Part shown: positions 12,301 to 27,300 of the stretch, one piece after another
Layout of the letters: each line of letters begins with the position of its first letter
Numbering within the stretch: the stretch's first letter is position 1
Source: Strix aluco
Taxonomy: Eukaryota > Chordata > Aves > Strigiformes > Strigidae
Direction: 5' to 3'
Assembly (NCBI RefSeq): GCF_031877795.1
Contig: NC_133938.1
Location: 12,246,920 to 12,310,919 of the forward strand
Length of the DNA: 64,000 nt
Notes under the pieces: model-generated
Told to the model about the DNA's origin: nothing
What the model saw: only the letters and a program-made list of their open reading frames with translations
Databases searched by the model: none
Made by a program: the position numbers and the translations under genes

Positions 12301-15300
12301 TAGACCCCAGAGAACCTGCATGTGTGTGGGCAAGGTGATCGTGTTCCTCGCCTCTATCATGCCCTTTTGCTCTCAACGCCCCATGGTGAGGATAGGTCCC
12401 TGAGGGGCTGGTAGCCATCAGCCTGGTGCCTGGGTCCCCCCACTCACCTGCCACGTGGATGGCTGCTCCGTGTTGGTCAGGAGACGCCCCAGTTTGTCAT
12501 AGAGGCTGCTCAGGAGCTCAGCGCCCAGCATCTCGTACACGTACATCAGCGTGTCAGAGATGTCCACCCTGCAGAGAACACAGAGGGGTCTCCAAATGCT
12601 GGCCCCATCCCCTGCAGAGCGCTCCACATGTGGTGGACACGTTACTTCCCCTCCCACTGCCAGGCAGGGCACAGACACTGCCTGCACAGGCATGCTGCCC
12701 TAGCCCAATATGGAGTGGTCCCAGGGCTTCCTAGGCTGGGCAACTGGTGCCATGCCAAAAGACCAGCTTGTTTCCATATCACCAGAACAGCCAAAACAGC
12801 TCTTGGTGGAAGGAATCTCCTCTTGGATGCTGCCTGCATCCTCGCCTGCCTGACAAGCAAACCCAAACCTCCCAGCTGTACCTGTATATCCGAAACTGCT
12901 CCTTCTCATCCGAAGACCAGAAGCCATACTCCTCATCGGAGGGAAACTGGGCTTTGTGCAGCAGCACGTCCACCAGCTGGAAGTAGACAGGCCTGTAGAC
13001 CTGCTGGTACACCGCCTGTTTGTCTGGCTCGAAGGAGAGGATGTCGTCCTGGCAGCAGGAGGAGGAATACATCAGGTGTTGCAGGAGAAAGAAAATGGAG
13101 CTAGCACGCCTGCTGCACAGGGGACTCAGGGACATCGCCCAGGGCTAGTGGGACCTGTCACACCTCAGAGATTGCATTTCCAGCTTCCCAAGGTCCACCT
13201 GATGTTGAGCCCTTCTGCAGCAGCAGCATTATCTGGAGGCAAGATGCCAGAAGCCCCAGAAGCCGGGCAGACCCTCAGGTGTTTGAGCACCACTACAGTG
13301 GGATCGCACTGTCCTTGCTGTGTCCCAGCCTCGGGAACATGCTCCTGCACATGGGCCTCAAACCCTCCATGAGGCAGGCTGGGATGGGTGCCTGGGGAGC
13401 ACAGCGCTCTCCTGCCTGCTCTCACACCCTCAGACCCATCCGGAGAAGCAGCAAGAGGAGGTGGGAGCCTCAGCTTGGCCCCGTGCATCAGAGAAGCTGC
13501 CGGCACGGCGCCGACATCGCCCCCCTCCCTGCCCACGCTCAGCCACTCTGCATTAGATTGCGGAAGAATAGAGCGGGGGATAAATGGGGGCTAAAAATAG
13601 AGCACGACATGGTAAGGCTGCTCTGCTGGCACAGGGAACACTGGCCCTGAGAGAGGGACCCTACGCTAGGCAGACACTAGCAGCCGCTAGCCCTCTTTCC
13701 TCCTCCGAGAGACCATGACCACCAGCCTGGCAGCAGGGTCTAGCCTGTGGTAAGCTGGCACGGGCTCTCCTCCCTGCCTGCAGCCAGTGCAGCCATGCAG
13801 CAAGGAGCTAAACAACCAGATCTGCTGCTGGGGAAAAAAAAAAAAAAAAAGCATGAAGTTTTAATTAGTTATGTTAACAAGGCCCTTAAAGGCTGGCTCA
13901 GACTTCCAAGGAAGACTGGAGGTGGAAAAAGCAAGCCACGGGGCCAGCATTTCTGAGGCATGTGCCCTGCAGTGGCTGCAAGTGCAAGGCGAGGAGCAGG
14001 GGCATCAGAAATCCCTGGGACAAAACACAGCCAGGCCAGACCCCAGTCCCTGTGCACCAGTGCCTCCGGCCCTGCCTGGAGCGCAGGATCCGGACAGGCT
14101 GCCCCATGATGGCCACTGACCTGCAGCGTGTACCAGAAGGTGAGCGTCAAGGAGCTGGTGGTTTCGTTGACAGGGTAGTGCCCAGGGATGCCGGTGCAGA
14201 ACATGATCATGTTGACCAGGGCCAGGAAGCTCTGCCAGTGCTCCACCTGGTCCAGGAGGGCCCTGGGGAGCAGAGAGCATGGTCAGGGTGGCACCACTGC
14301 TGTAAGCCTGGCTCCCCTGCCCTGACACACATCACCGGGTGCAGGACAGGCCCTGGACGAAGCAGCATGTGGAGAACAGTGGGGTGCTTCAAGCTCATTC
14401 CTTCTCCTGGGGATCATCCCCAGCACTCACCGGGAATGGTTCTCCCCCAAGGCCACAGCGATGCGGCAGATCCCATGCGACGTCTCCATGTCCCCGCTCT
14501 GGACCGCCTGGCGCAGCTGCTCTTGGAGCCCCAGCACAGGGGGGATGAGCTTCAGGAGGGTGTTCACGTACCTGCAAGCACAACCTGAATCAATGCTGGG
14601 CATTGCCTCACCAGCATGGGCTGCCAGGGCATCCATCCCTCCTGATGCTCTCTCAGGGCTCCTGCCCAGCTTTCCCTACTGGAAGGCTGTTTTGTGTAAT
14701 GGGACACATCCAGGAGCCTCTACCACTTATAGGGACTCTCCTCCCAGCCTGTGGCATCAGGACAAAGGCTGAAGCCCTGACTACTCTCACAGTGGAGTCT
14801 CTGCAAGTGAAGAGAAGGTCCAAGCCAGTGGCCATCAGCTCTGTGCAAATCCCCCGCTGCACCATGGTGCAGGCATCTGCCTCTGTCTGCCCAAACCTGC
14901 TGGCAGGGCTGCCAGCACCCCCCGACCAGCACTAAATTGTTACTGCCATGACCAGCCCCGAGCGAGCTGTGCCTGTGTGCTGTAGCATCGGCGGGGATGG
15001 GGAGCGGGAGAAGGGCGTTGAGGGCAGACCTGCGGGCTCCTTCCACCATGATTGCAGCCTGTGCTTCTCAGCTCTCCATGGACGCAGCCAGAACGGCCAG
15101 TGGAAGCCGTGTGACTCTTCAGCATGGGCACATCTAGATTGTGCTCTCTGGCTAGGATGAAGCAGGTAGCCACCCTCAGGGACTCCTACCCAGAGAGGAT
15201 GCTGGCCCCACAGCACATCCCCCTGGCCCCCCACCCTCCCGGGCTGCCGCAGCCCTGCGTGGCACAGCTCTCCCACATCACATCACGCACATCAGCCTCC

Positions 15301-18300
15301 CCTCCGCGCCGCTGCCTGTAAGTGATGGTAACCAAGGCAACGAGAAGGAGGCAGCCAAGGTGAAATGCAGCTCAGGGCCCCCGGAGAGAGGCCATGCCGG
15401 AGGCTGATGAGCAGCCTGCCATTTCCCTGCCCGCTGAGGCGTGTTATCCGGAGCTGCAGCTATTCCATACACTCCCTGTCTGCCCCACTGCACACAGGTG
15501 CTGGGTCAAGGGTGCTCGGAGTAGGAGGCAGACATGATGCCAGCTCTCCTGTGCTCACCGTGGGGAAGAGATGCAAGTGCTGACACCAGGACAGCTGCAT
15601 ATCCACGCCGGAGCAGTAGGTCTGCCCAGCGCCCTGGCAGCTCTTGCTATGGCTGATGTAGGAGCAAACAAAGCCATCAGTGTCACCAGCGCAGGGAGAG
15701 CGCTGCTCTGGTGGTGTAAACTACTTTGAAGCCTTTGAAGCCATGAGTGATGCCCACAGCAGTGTGGGAGCACTGTGATAATGGAGAATTTGGTAATTCA
15801 CCAGGTCCTCTCCCATGGAACCAATGCTGCCATCAGGGTCAGCCCAAGGAAGCTGACAAAAAGGCACAGGGGACCTTCCACTGCTCCAGTGTAAGGCACA
15901 GCTGTCCTTCCTCCACAGCACTGGGCTCACATTACCTTAAAGGTGTTTTCATGACTTTAGGAGTTTATAACAAGGATCCTCCTTCTGCAGGTTACCTTGA
16001 AATACTCAGAGTGCAGATGCCTAGACCTGAGCTAGTTCCCTGGACTCCCTGCACAGCCAACAGAGAGAGCCACCTGGATTTGCTTCCATGCTGCAACTCA
16101 TCTCATGTTAGTGAAGACTTCTAGAAAAGGTTGGGTGAAGCACGTCCTGAACACCACCTTGCTCTGCTCACTGCCTATGCAGACGTAAGAGTCCACAGTG
16201 AGGAGGGAGACTCCTACTCTGAGTTTCTTTAACCAGTCACCCAAGAGCCATGGCCAAGCCAGCTGGAGCTGGGCTCCTCTCCTCCACACCCAGGAGCAGG
16301 AGGCCACCCACCTACTCAATGCTGCTTCCCAGCCCCGAGTGACCGGCTGGCACCGTGGCCCTGACGAGGCGCAGAGCTTGCCCCAGGAGGCAGCCAGTGT
16401 GCCTGCCGGCCCTGCTGCCAGCCACCGCTTCCCACCCCTGGCACCCCAGCACTGAGCAGGAGAGGACAAGCCCAGCCCAGCCCAGGTGAGCCTCTGGCTG
16501 CCCAGCTGAGCAGCCTGTCTCCAGCAGCCAATGACAGGCAATGCCTGTGAAAGAGTGCATGAACGTGGCAGCCACACGGTGATGGTTCCCTGTGTATCTC
16601 CCTCCAGCAAGCTGTGTTAGCCTTCCTGAGCAAGATTTGCTATCTTGGTATTTAGCAGCTGAGCGAATTTTTTTTCTGTGAGTTTATCTGGTTCCCTTCT
16701 CAAAGCCCAGTGAAGTGCAGCATCCACAGCTCCCTCCACGGGGCCAGCACCTTCTCTGCTCACAACCCTTCCCAAACCACACCATGGTGCAGGGGACAAC
16801 TGCGGAGGGGAGATACGGGCAGCTCACACAGGACAAGCTCACCCTTCCTAATCTGAAATCTGACCCATGTCCTGATGAAAAAACCCCACTATATTAAAAA
16901 CCTGTTTCTAATGAAGCTCTTGCAAAATTCTTCTAATGCAATTCCTCTTCAGGGATTCAGCACCAAGTGCCAGGAAGGGATGGGATGGACACCAAGCAAT
17001 CCCACCCAGACACCTGCAATCCTGCCAGCTTCACCACTGCAGCAACACCTTGCTGCTTTCAGAGAGGCAGTTCAGTGTCCGACACCCATGCTCTGTAACT
17101 CCCACCATGGGCACACACCGCGTGGAGGTCCCTCTCCCCTCCGACACTACCCACCAGGCTGCAGGAGCACAGCCAAGCACTGCGTGCCAGCTCTCCCCCT
17201 GCAGCACGTGCCGCCGAGCTCTCTGACCTGCTTAGCCAGGGGATAATCCTCAAACGAGACAGAAAATCCAGCCCAAGTCTCCTCTGCAAATGAGATGCAA
17301 CAATATCTCCATTCCTGCTCTCCTGCGACTCGAGGAGCTTCCCACTGACCCCGAGAGCAGAGGTGCACACAGAGGTGCTCCAGTTGCAAGCTCCTGGCCA
17401 AGCCTCCAAGGTTTCTTCTTAGGAACGCTGTATCCTAACAGAGGAGTGGTGTCCACACTCCAGAAGTGCCCGAGACACCCCCTCCCCTCTGGGTGCAAAG
17501 GGCTCCCACCCACCTGGCAGCTAAGGAGATCAAACGCTTCGCACCTACAAATCTCTGCTGCATCATCTCTAGTAACACCTCGGAGGCAGGAAAGCCACCC
17601 GCTGCTGCTCTCACACAGAGAAATAGAAGCCACCGGCACAAGCGACTTACCCAAGAGTGAGGCAGCACCATGGCCAGGTGATCCTTGCCCACGAGGTCCC
17701 ACCTGCCCTTCTCTACCTGGACAGGAGTGGCAGCCAGCTGCTCCCGGGTTGAGGAGCTGCAGTGTGAGGGATGCCTTGCAAGGTGGTGCTCCCATGGGAA
17801 GATGGCCCCCAGGCTACCTAACCCTCAGTGGCAGAAGCCAAGCTCATGAGTCACTGAGCCTTCTGTTGACAGTAGAAGCACACCTGCATGATCACCTCCA
17901 CACCAATGTCAATGAAGTCAGCTGGGAGGGGGCAAGGAGGAAAGACACAGGGTCCATAACGCCCAGGGGAATCCATGGGAAAGCGGGGAGCCCCGAGACC
18001 AACCCTCTCACAGAGCGATGCCCTACAAAGCTCTGGAGAGGACCATGTCAGCAGCCCAGCACCAAGGATGCTCTGAGCCTGTGGCCAAGGGCATTGGGGA
18101 GCCAGGCCCCTGAGGAAAAGGCGAGAGACCGTGGAGGCAGAGAGCTGCTGAAAAGCAGCAGGGTTCTCCCACACTGTCATAAGACAGAAAGGTCAGAAGA
18201 CTCCCTGGGGGCTCGGGGAAGAGCTGGATCTGCTGTGGCTGAGGAATAAAGCCAGAGGGGCGGGACAGCTGGCACCAGGGGAAGCAGGAGGAGGGACACG

Positions 18301-21300
18301 GGATGGAGGACACAAGGAACAAAGGGGAAGAGAGAGCCCACCGGGGCCAGGAAGCCGTGGTTCTATGAGCTACCCCACTCCTGAAGCCATCCCAAATCTC
18401 AGCACTGAGCACAGTCCTGCTCTTCTCTGGAGCAGCTGACACCACACACCGCCTGGCAGGGCATCCCTGTGACAATGCCACCGCTGTCCCCGTGCCCACA
18501 CACTGGGCAGCCTTTCAGGCCAGCTGCCCACCCCGCCCTGGCCACTGCTCCCACGCCTACAGACAGGAGGGTGCTCTGCTGTGGCCAATGATGCCTCCAG
18601 GGAGAGGGACGGAGAGCAAGTGCCGGTGATGCTGTAAGGGAGCAGCCAGTGTGGCAGGACTGAATGGGGCCAGGAACTGCACGGCAGGGTCAGCACAGGA
18701 GCAAGTGAGAACACTCCGCTGTCAGCCACACTTCTCACCAAAATTCACTTTGAAAGCTCAGCCGAAAGCTCAGGCTTTTAATGCACTGAAGAATAGCGCT
18801 GCAGGGCCAGGGTACTGCACACAGGTGTGGAATCACAGCCAAGGGACCTCTGAGACTCAAGGGAAATGGAAAGAAGGAAGACAGAGTTCAACATTTCAGA
18901 ACTGCATGTCAGCTTCTCTCACCTTCTCATTTTCTGCACTAATCCCACTACAAGGGTTTGGGCCGGCCCACAGCCTTTGCCAGGTACAAGGAAAAGCTGT
19001 TTGTGGTCATCTTGTGAATGCTAGCAACTCTCTCCCCACACCTGGCAACGCATCAAAATTCTGATGTGTCCCTTTGCGCGCTGGGACTCGCAGTCTCCAG
19101 ATGCAACCCCCTTGTCATTGAAAAAGACAGCCCCAGGCTGCCCTTGAGCTGGGGACTGCGCCGGCTGCCCCTGCCTGGAGCCAAGGGGAGGACCAGGACT
19201 CACAACCGCAGCGGCAGCAGCATCCGCACCGCTGCAGAGGGTTGGAGCCTGCGCGATGTGCAGCGATGCGCAGGGACGCACAGCAGCAGCAGCTCAGCTC
19301 AGCCTTCAAGGAAACCCTCCTCTTCGGGGGGAAGGTTGCTAAGCAGCCAGGAGGGGATGTGGCCATGCGAACCGGAGGAGATGTACTTTCCCTTCTGCGG
19401 GCATCGGTCCTGAGAGCTGACAGCAGCTCAGACAACACGGCCAAGCAGACGAGCTCAGAGACCCACAGTGCGGCCCTGGCAGAACCTGTCTCAGCCCCAG
19501 CTCCCAGCTCAGCTGCTCCAGGGGCAGCCACAGCCACAAACAAAGGACGAGTCCTCTGCTGGCACAAGCTGTTGGAGCCAGGAAGCGAGAGAAGACCGAC
19601 AGGTCTGATTTTATTATCTCCGCATCAAATCAGCTCCTTGGCTGGACCAGCAGCACGAGGCAGAGGAGGGTCTCTGAACTGCCCCTGGCAGGAGCCAGGC
19701 AGCTGCTCCCTGGTTGGGCGCTGCAGGATCCAACAGAAGGAGCCAGAAGGGAGCATCCTCCTCTGCTTGAGAGCAGGGGGTTGGAGATGGGCTGCTACAT
19801 GGTCCCCACAAGTAAATCATGGTGCAAAGTGTTCCAGGACCAACCATGTGAAGCCAGTACCTCTGGCTGCTTTTAACATCTCCCACTTCTAAAACCTGTC
19901 ATCATCACCTCCAGGGCCGATGGTAGCTAGAAAAAAGCCTGAGGTTTTTCCTCCCTACCCCATTCCCCTGCCAATGCCCAGGAGCACCAGCCCGCAGCGC
20001 ATGGGAGAGGCTGCCCTTACCTCTGGGCATCGGGCTGGGAAATAGCATTGACAACAGCCTCCACTGCTGTGTCGAAGAGCTCCGGGTCCTGCAGAGAGGT
20101 GAAAGCTGCCTGGATCAGGTTCTCGCAGTCCATCAGCGGGATCTCCAGCTGCACCCAGCTGGAGAAGCACTTCAACACCTTCTGCTTGATGAAACCCGGG
20201 GAGTCCTGCTGCTGCAGCAGCTGCTCCAGCAAAGGGAAGACGGAGCCGCACTCCTGTGCCAGGACGCTGCGTACCTGGCCCTTGCGGTACTGCGGCAGGC
20301 GGCTGGTCTGAAACTCCTCGGGCAGCACCGTCAGCAGCTCCAGCAGCGCCAGGCACCGCGCTCGCCCGTCCACGTTGGAGTCCTCCGCCTGGAACATGCG
20401 CACCATGTCTGCCACGGCGCAGGGCCAGGCCTCTGGCATCATGCTGAGCGCCAGGGAGGCTAGTGCCACGCACAGCCGGGTCAGCACGATCTTGGAGCCG
20501 CTGGCGAAGCGAGTGATATGGGTGAAGAGCTGCGACTTGAGGCTCTCGTACTGGTCAGCTGGGATGTCGTTCCAGTAACGGGAGATTTTAATGTGTAGAG
20601 CGCTGGCACCGAAGTACTGGATCTCGGGCACTTTGTCCATGTGGAGAAGCAGCCAGCTGAAGTGCCACGCCTGGGGGGACACCTGCGCCTGCATCAGCCA
20701 TTTCTGAGCCAAGTTCTTATTCTCAATGTTTGGGTCATAATACAGCTGATGGAGAGCCTGGAAGAGAGAGGGAAGCATCCTAGAGCAGCCGAGGAACACC
20801 ACCGTGGCTGGTCCTGCCAGGGGAAGGCTCAGCGGGACAGAGCCCAGTGTCCGGGCTGCCCGCCAGCCACTGCCCTGCGAAGCCAGCCCCGCTCCCCGCA
20901 TTGCCCTGCATTAGCTGGCCTCCCTCCTTGGACTCTCAGCAAAGCGAGAGTGATCTGTCAGCGGGCAAGGACCTGCAAAGCATTCTTCCCCTCCTCCTCT
21001 CATGCTGCACTGGAAATTTCTTTTCCTTAGTCATCTCCCATCCTCGCCTTCACCCATGCAGAACTCGCCTGCTTCCCTGCTGATGCGCCGTCACTGGGGT
21101 GGGCACAGGACCCCTCTGCCACATGAGGGCTGTAAGGGACACCAGCACTCCTGCCTTCCACCCCACCTGCTCTCAGGTGGGGTGGAAGGCAGGTGCTATG
21201 AGTGCACCAGCTCTCACAAAGCACATGCAGCTCAAAGCTTGCATCTGGGAGCCCAAGGAACACAAGACCTGCTGCAGATATCTTTGTCTGTCAGATTGTA

Positions 21301-24300
21301 CAGAGCCCTGGAAACCCACAGTCACTAAACTTGGGAATTAATCGCCCACAGAGTCCCTTTGAAGTATTCCCAAACCTGCCCAGTTATAGCTGAGCCAGGA
21401 GTGCTGGCATCTAACCCTGCCTCTGCCACCACCTCCCACAACAGTCCGGGGCTGCTCACTTCATCTCTGTATGGAGAAGGTGAACATCACTTACCTGCTC
21501 TGATGGCTTTGGGAGATCTAGTTACTGCTTTGCAGAGCTCAGATCCACGTAAACAGCCTCACACAGGCTGTAAGGCTTTATTTGCAGAGGAATATTATAT
21601 AGATCTTAAGGCCAACATTGATTAGTTACTTATCCTGAGTGGGTGCAACTGGTAACCAGTGATGTCCTCGCACACAGAGGGGGAGAGTGACTACCCCTTG
21701 CCTGAATCCATCTTCCAGCAGCGAGGTTTTCTGCCTGGCACAGCGTGTTTCATTTCAAATTGCTGACTGCACACGCCAGGAGCAAGGAAAAGCAATGGCA
21801 TTTGTCAGGCTATCAGGCACCTGTCACACCCCACCAGCAAATAGGAGGATGATTCCAGCAGGTGCAGAGGATTTTTTGTGTCCCCAACCTGGCTCCAGGT
21901 CTCAAATATCCCTCTCCTCCCCCCTAAAAAGCTCTATGAAATTCTTGTGTGGCTCTTGTACCCAGGAGAGGATTTAAACCCTATTTTTAAGCATGCAGAG
22001 GTGGCAGCTTGGGGCACAGGAACAAGCTTCCCAAGCAAGTGCTTGTGCCTCCCACTGCTTCCCAGCACAAGACCAAAGAGCAGGATGAAATGGCAGGAAC
22101 CTTAGAGAGATGGCATTGCCCAGGCCATCATTTGAAACACCTCTGTTCAAGACTTTGTGGCAGGGGAAAATGAGGATAACCTCTTTGTAAGAAAGAAAGA
22201 GGTTATGGAGTACGTCGTAGGAGACGGAGCCAGCCAACGTGGTCTGCAGAGGGACAGGCGTCTGTCCCACTAAAAGACGTATCCTGACACAGAAAAGGTT
22301 AACCCTAGATAAGCAGGACACGGGGAGAGAGAAATCTGTCCCAACAGAGTGGCCAAGGGGAGCCCATGAGTTATCAGCAGCTAGCTGAAACCTTCCTCTG
22401 TTCCCAGTTATCTCTGACTTTTGCCCAAAGCATCAATCAGCTGCTGGGGCAGAGGTAAGCACTGTCATCCCCTCCCATCAAAGCAACCATTTACTTCACT
22501 ACTGAGCAGTAGCTGCAGATGTGCTAAAAGCTCAATCACTCCTGGTGGTAAAAACCTGGCTCCTACCCCTGCTCTTTTGCTAAGGACTGAGTCATCCTGC
22601 AGCAGGGCTTGAGCTGGAGCTCCCAACTATCTCCTCCGTTACCAGCTCAGTCTCTTACTTGCTCTCGTCAGAGCTTGCTGCTTATTTTCTTTCCAAAAGA
22701 AATCTCACTTGAGATTCTCAGAGTCGGTGACAGCCCACTCATTCTTTCCCTTCCCCACTCACTGGACACCCCAACAAGGTGTAAAGGCGGGCAGCGGTCC
22801 CCTCTGCCTGCTCCCTAGCCCAGGACCCTCCCCACCTCCTCCCAGCCTTTCTGTTTACACCCCACGCATTCCCTAATTAACTGATTTCTTCTATTTTGAA
22901 TAGTCCTCCTGCTAACACTTAGAAAATTGTGAGGGCAAAAAAAATCCCTATTCATCATATTTTATGAGGCACAACCTGTACACATGGCCCAGGAGCCCTA
23001 ACCTCTAATCCAGTATGAGGTTTGCAAAGTACAGACCACACCACGTGTGGAGCCCAGACCTGGCTTCCAGAGCTGGGCTCCCAACCCACCAGCTCCCCAG
23101 CCGCTCACCTCTGCTGGCTGCAGGGCCGCTGCTTCATGGTCTCACAGTCGCTGGGCAGGCAAAGCATGGCACTACACACACTCTGGGCACTCCAAAGCGA
23201 GCCCCCGGAATGGCATGCGTGTGGGGTGTGCCTTACACAGCACTGTGGGTGATGAGGAACGTGGCAGGACAGCGGAGCAGAGGCTGCCGTACAGCCTGCC
23301 CACTGGGAAGCGGCTGCGGGCTCATCCTCCACCTGCCTGGGGCTGCCGGCACTGCTGGCTAAGGCCTGATCCTGCCAACGCCTCCAAGCAAGCAGACCCT
23401 GGTGCTTTCATGGGATCACCCCACTGGAGGGAGAGGAGCGAGCGACCAGGCAGAGCCCAGTGTGAAGCTGAGGTGCAAGCATCCTGCACGCAGCCCCTGC
23501 AGCAGAGACTCCGGCACTGTCTATGCCAAAAAACCAGCTGCTGCATCGTAACAATGGCAAAGAGGGAGCACTATCGTAGATGTTCCCCTCAACGCTCATG
23601 CTGGGGAGATGTCACTACCACTGCATTAGAGGAGCAGTGAGCAATCAGGTCACAAGACACCTCCCTGGGCAGGACCAGCTTTCCAGCCATGTGGATGGCT
23701 TTCCTACCACCACCCCAACACCTCCCCTGCACCCCTCATGCTCTGCCCTGCACACAGCGCCTGCTGTCACCAGTGAACTCTCCAGAGAGGCATCCTCACC
23801 CAGCAACACCACCCCAGAGCACAGCTCTTCCCTCACAGAGCCTCTGGGGAGGTTTCCAGTGGAGGCCCCCGGGGACATATGCTGGAGCCTCCACTGCTCA
23901 GCACCTCAAGGAAAGAGCGTAAGTGGTGAGATGACACAGTCTATCAACTACATTAAATTATTCATAGGATGGAAACAAATCTGATGCTGAAGAGTCACAC
24001 AGCAAGCTGTTGGAAGTCAGAAGAATATTCTGGAAAAATACGTCTGCTGGTTTTCTCACCCCGCTTCCCCAAGCACCCTGTCCAGGATGGGACCGGCCGT
24101 GGTGGCTCCTGGCCAGAGCACGGCTGTTCCTGCTTGCTGCAGGATGCCAGGTAGAGAGGCAAGGCAGCACACATGCCAGGGCTACTGACACCGTGCCCCA
24201 TCTGGTGCTCTACATGACAGGGGAGAGCTCTCCAGAGGACCTCCAAGGATGGGCATCAATACTGGGACCATCCTAGCCCAGCTCAAAGCAGCAGATGAAA

Positions 24301-27300
24301 CCCCTGGCAGAAGACTAGGGGTCTCTCCCTAGACTACCATGCACATTGTCCAAGCACCATCCTCTGCTGCGAGCTTGGGACAGGAGGCTGCAAGGCACCG
24401 TGCTCTGCCCAAGGGTACTTGAACACCCAGCACACTCCTCCCCAGGCACGAAAGGCACCATCCTCATCCCAGAGGCAGGCACCAGCACCGGCTGCTGTTG
24501 GACTTTGACATCACTGCGCTGGCCAGCACTCTCAGGCCCATCAGGAAGAGCTGGAGATGACGAGAGGAACTCATTAGCGCCAGGAGGGAGAAGCAGAAGG
24601 CATGAAATCGGGCAGTGACATCTAACAGGGAGGCTTTGTGCACTCTGATTTGAACGGGTGGCTGACACCAGACCTGCCTCCTCCACAATTAGACCTGTAA
24701 CGTGAGAGCTGGTAAACAGCCCGGCTGTCAGCTATGCCCTTTGGCCAGGGAAGGAGCTTTCTCCAACATCAGCTCTGCTTGGTTGCAAATAATTCAAGCT
24801 TGTTATGATGGTTCTTCCCTGCTCTAAAAAGCTGTGGCCAAAGCCTCAGTTAGGCTCTAGTCACTGGAGTGGCATCAGTCCCTCAAGAGAGCCAAGTAAG
24901 CTTACCCTCAAGCAAGCTGCCTTGGGGCAGGGCAGCTTGCCCAAAAGGCACAGGTCAGAAGCACGGGCTGGTCACTTTGGGAGGTGGAGGGGAACCAGTC
25001 CAAGCAGAGTTACTGCCAAGCAAAGGCACCTGATCTTAGGTTGCACTCCAGTATCCTGAGGGTAAAGGAGCTGCTATGAGCCCAGAATCTCCCAGCTCTC
25101 ACTCCTTGGAGCTTGTGCAGGGAGCCCAGAGCCAGCAGGCTGTCTCCTTGACTGTACCACATAGATACATTAACATAGAGTCCCCAGCATAGAGGTGTAG
25201 TATCCGTGCTCTTTGTGGGGGCAAGAGGAGCCCCAGAGGTGTGTGACTTCAGCCCCACAGAGCTGAGCATGCTGCCTGCTGTTCCTGGGGGACTCCACGG
25301 GGACACGGGTCTCCTCCAGGGGTGCAAATGGAGGTGACAGCAGGTACAGCCCTGAGGTCTGCAACCTCAGTACAGTCCTGTTCTGCTGCTTGCTCTGTGC
25401 CCGCAGCCACGGCCCCTCAGCAGCCACCAGCCTTCTTCCAGCAGGAGCCCCAGGATGCCTCCCGCTGCAGCCTCTCGCTGTCTTTTCTAGCTGAACACAC
25501 TCGCACCGCCGGCACTCCAGGCCTGTGACAGCACAGCCATTATCACGGCTCTGCCGAGTGAAGGGAATGTCGTCCCTGCCTCCCCCCTGCCCGCAGCAGC
25601 CATCCTCCCCCTGCCACGGCGGGGCAGGCTGAGGAGCCAGCAGCCCTGGGAAGGCGGCAGCCTGCCGAATCACCAAGGATAGCAAATGGATGCAAAATAA
25701 AGCCGTGCGTGTGCTGCCAGGCATGCTGCTACTGCTCAAGGGACCCACACTTTGCCAGCAGTCCCAAAGAACAGAGATTTTTTCCCCCTCTCCTAATAAG
25801 AGATGCTGCTGCTTCGCAGCCCCTCTTTGAGCCCAGCTTGCCCACGCTGAGTCCTCAGCTGTCCGGAAGGGGCTGCAGCCCAGACGCAGCTTGGCAGCCT
25901 CGGCATCCCTCCTGCTGCTTCACTGCCAGCAGCCCTTTGCAGGGAACTGCGCGGTCCCCAGCAGGGATGGGGGCTGTAGGAGATGCATGCGCTCTCAGGC
26001 CAGGGGCCACCACTGCTGTGGTGAGCAAGGAAGAGTAAGCAGGACCAGAGAGCCTGCTGGGAGCACAGAGCCCAGGACGATTTGCAAGGGTGACCCAAAC
26101 ACCCCTGCCCACCATCTCGTGTTTCTATCCATCACTTCGGTAAACGAGTTCACAAGTGTTTTGAGAGAGGAATCCCTTCTGGCACCCAGGTACCAATCCC
26201 ACCCATTCCCACTCTGTAAGACATTGGAGCTAAGATGAGGCTCCAGTGATGGCCCTTGTAGGGCACAGCCAAGCCCTGGCAAACAGAAGGTGCTGCCCTC
26301 TCATCCCATCACCACCACGCCACACAAAGGAGCAAGGTGTTCAGCCAAGGTTGGGTCTGGGTGGAACCTGCTTCTGCAGTGAAGATCTGCTTAAACACTA
26401 AACGAGGTGACTCCTCACTTCCCTCAATTTTGCAAGAATCTCCCCTCCTGAGGCCCCTGACTTACCATCCCCAGCACGGCAGCCACATCTCACATACGTG
26501 GGCTGCCTCTAAGGAAGAAGTGGCCAAGCTGCTGCCAGTGATGCACCAGACAGGGGATGCCATTCCCTGACCCTGATGTAATCGTAATTGTCTTCATCAG
26601 GTTTCTGAAGACAGGCAATAACCTTTTTCTGAAGAAAGCAGATGCACTTGGGTTTCTCCTCCCCATCCTCCTGGGTGGAAGGCAGCCCAGCAGCTGCCAC
26701 ATCCCCGAGGCTCAGCATCTCCAAGGAACAGTGATCAAAGCCACCCCTCTCCCATCACGGTAGGCTCCGGATGTCAGCTCCATGACACCCCGCCTACCCA
26801 TCCTGCCGGAGAGACTCTGTGCATTCATCAGGCATCTCCAGAGAGGCACACGGCAATCTGGAAGGCCCAGAGATGCCAGACCGCTAATGTGCTAGGGAAA
26901 AGACGTCAGTGAATATTACAAACACCCCAGAGGATGAGATGCAGGCCAAGGGAGAAAAGACCTGGAAGGAATCAGACAAAAAAAGAGGGCAAGAGCAGGC
27001 ACTTGGGAAACTCATGGAGGAACGGCACTGCCTTCTTTCTTATTTCAGAAAGGCGGATACTGCTGGTGCAGACTCAACTGCACTGAAAACAGGTAAAGAG
27101 GGTCTCACATTCATCTTCTGTCCAACAGCGCAGTGTTAGGTGCTGCCACCCCTAACCTGGGGGAAACCAAAAACACAAGGCACAAGTCCTGCTTGTGCGC
27201 TGCTCCTTCACAATGGACACAGCCAGCAGGGACTGAACGTCTGCAATACATCTTCACCAGAGCACGGTTCATACTGCAGCAGGAGCATCACCTCCCCAGG

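Larger units (their letters stand above)
8214..14430 (-). other. IPO13: IPO13 introns 3-13 between the listed exons
   Basis: Introns in this span are 80-1,072 bp long. Those over 300 bp are 8,432-9,017, 9,099-9,492, 10,002-10,758 (holds copy B of the intronic duplication), 10,786-11,656, 12,569-12,881 and 13,049-14,120 (holds a 17-base A run). No additional exon, RNA gene or mobile element was recognised. Confidence 0.6.

Noticed and set aside
13834-13950. A(17) run as the tail of a processed retrocopy
   Set aside because: No recognisable mRNA-derived sequence precedes it on the plus strand, and no flanking target-site duplication was found.
26509-26724. Short minus-strand frame containing PDEDNYDYIRVREW in IPO13 intron 1
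   Set aside because: No family recognised, no convincing flanking splice sites, and short enough to be chance.
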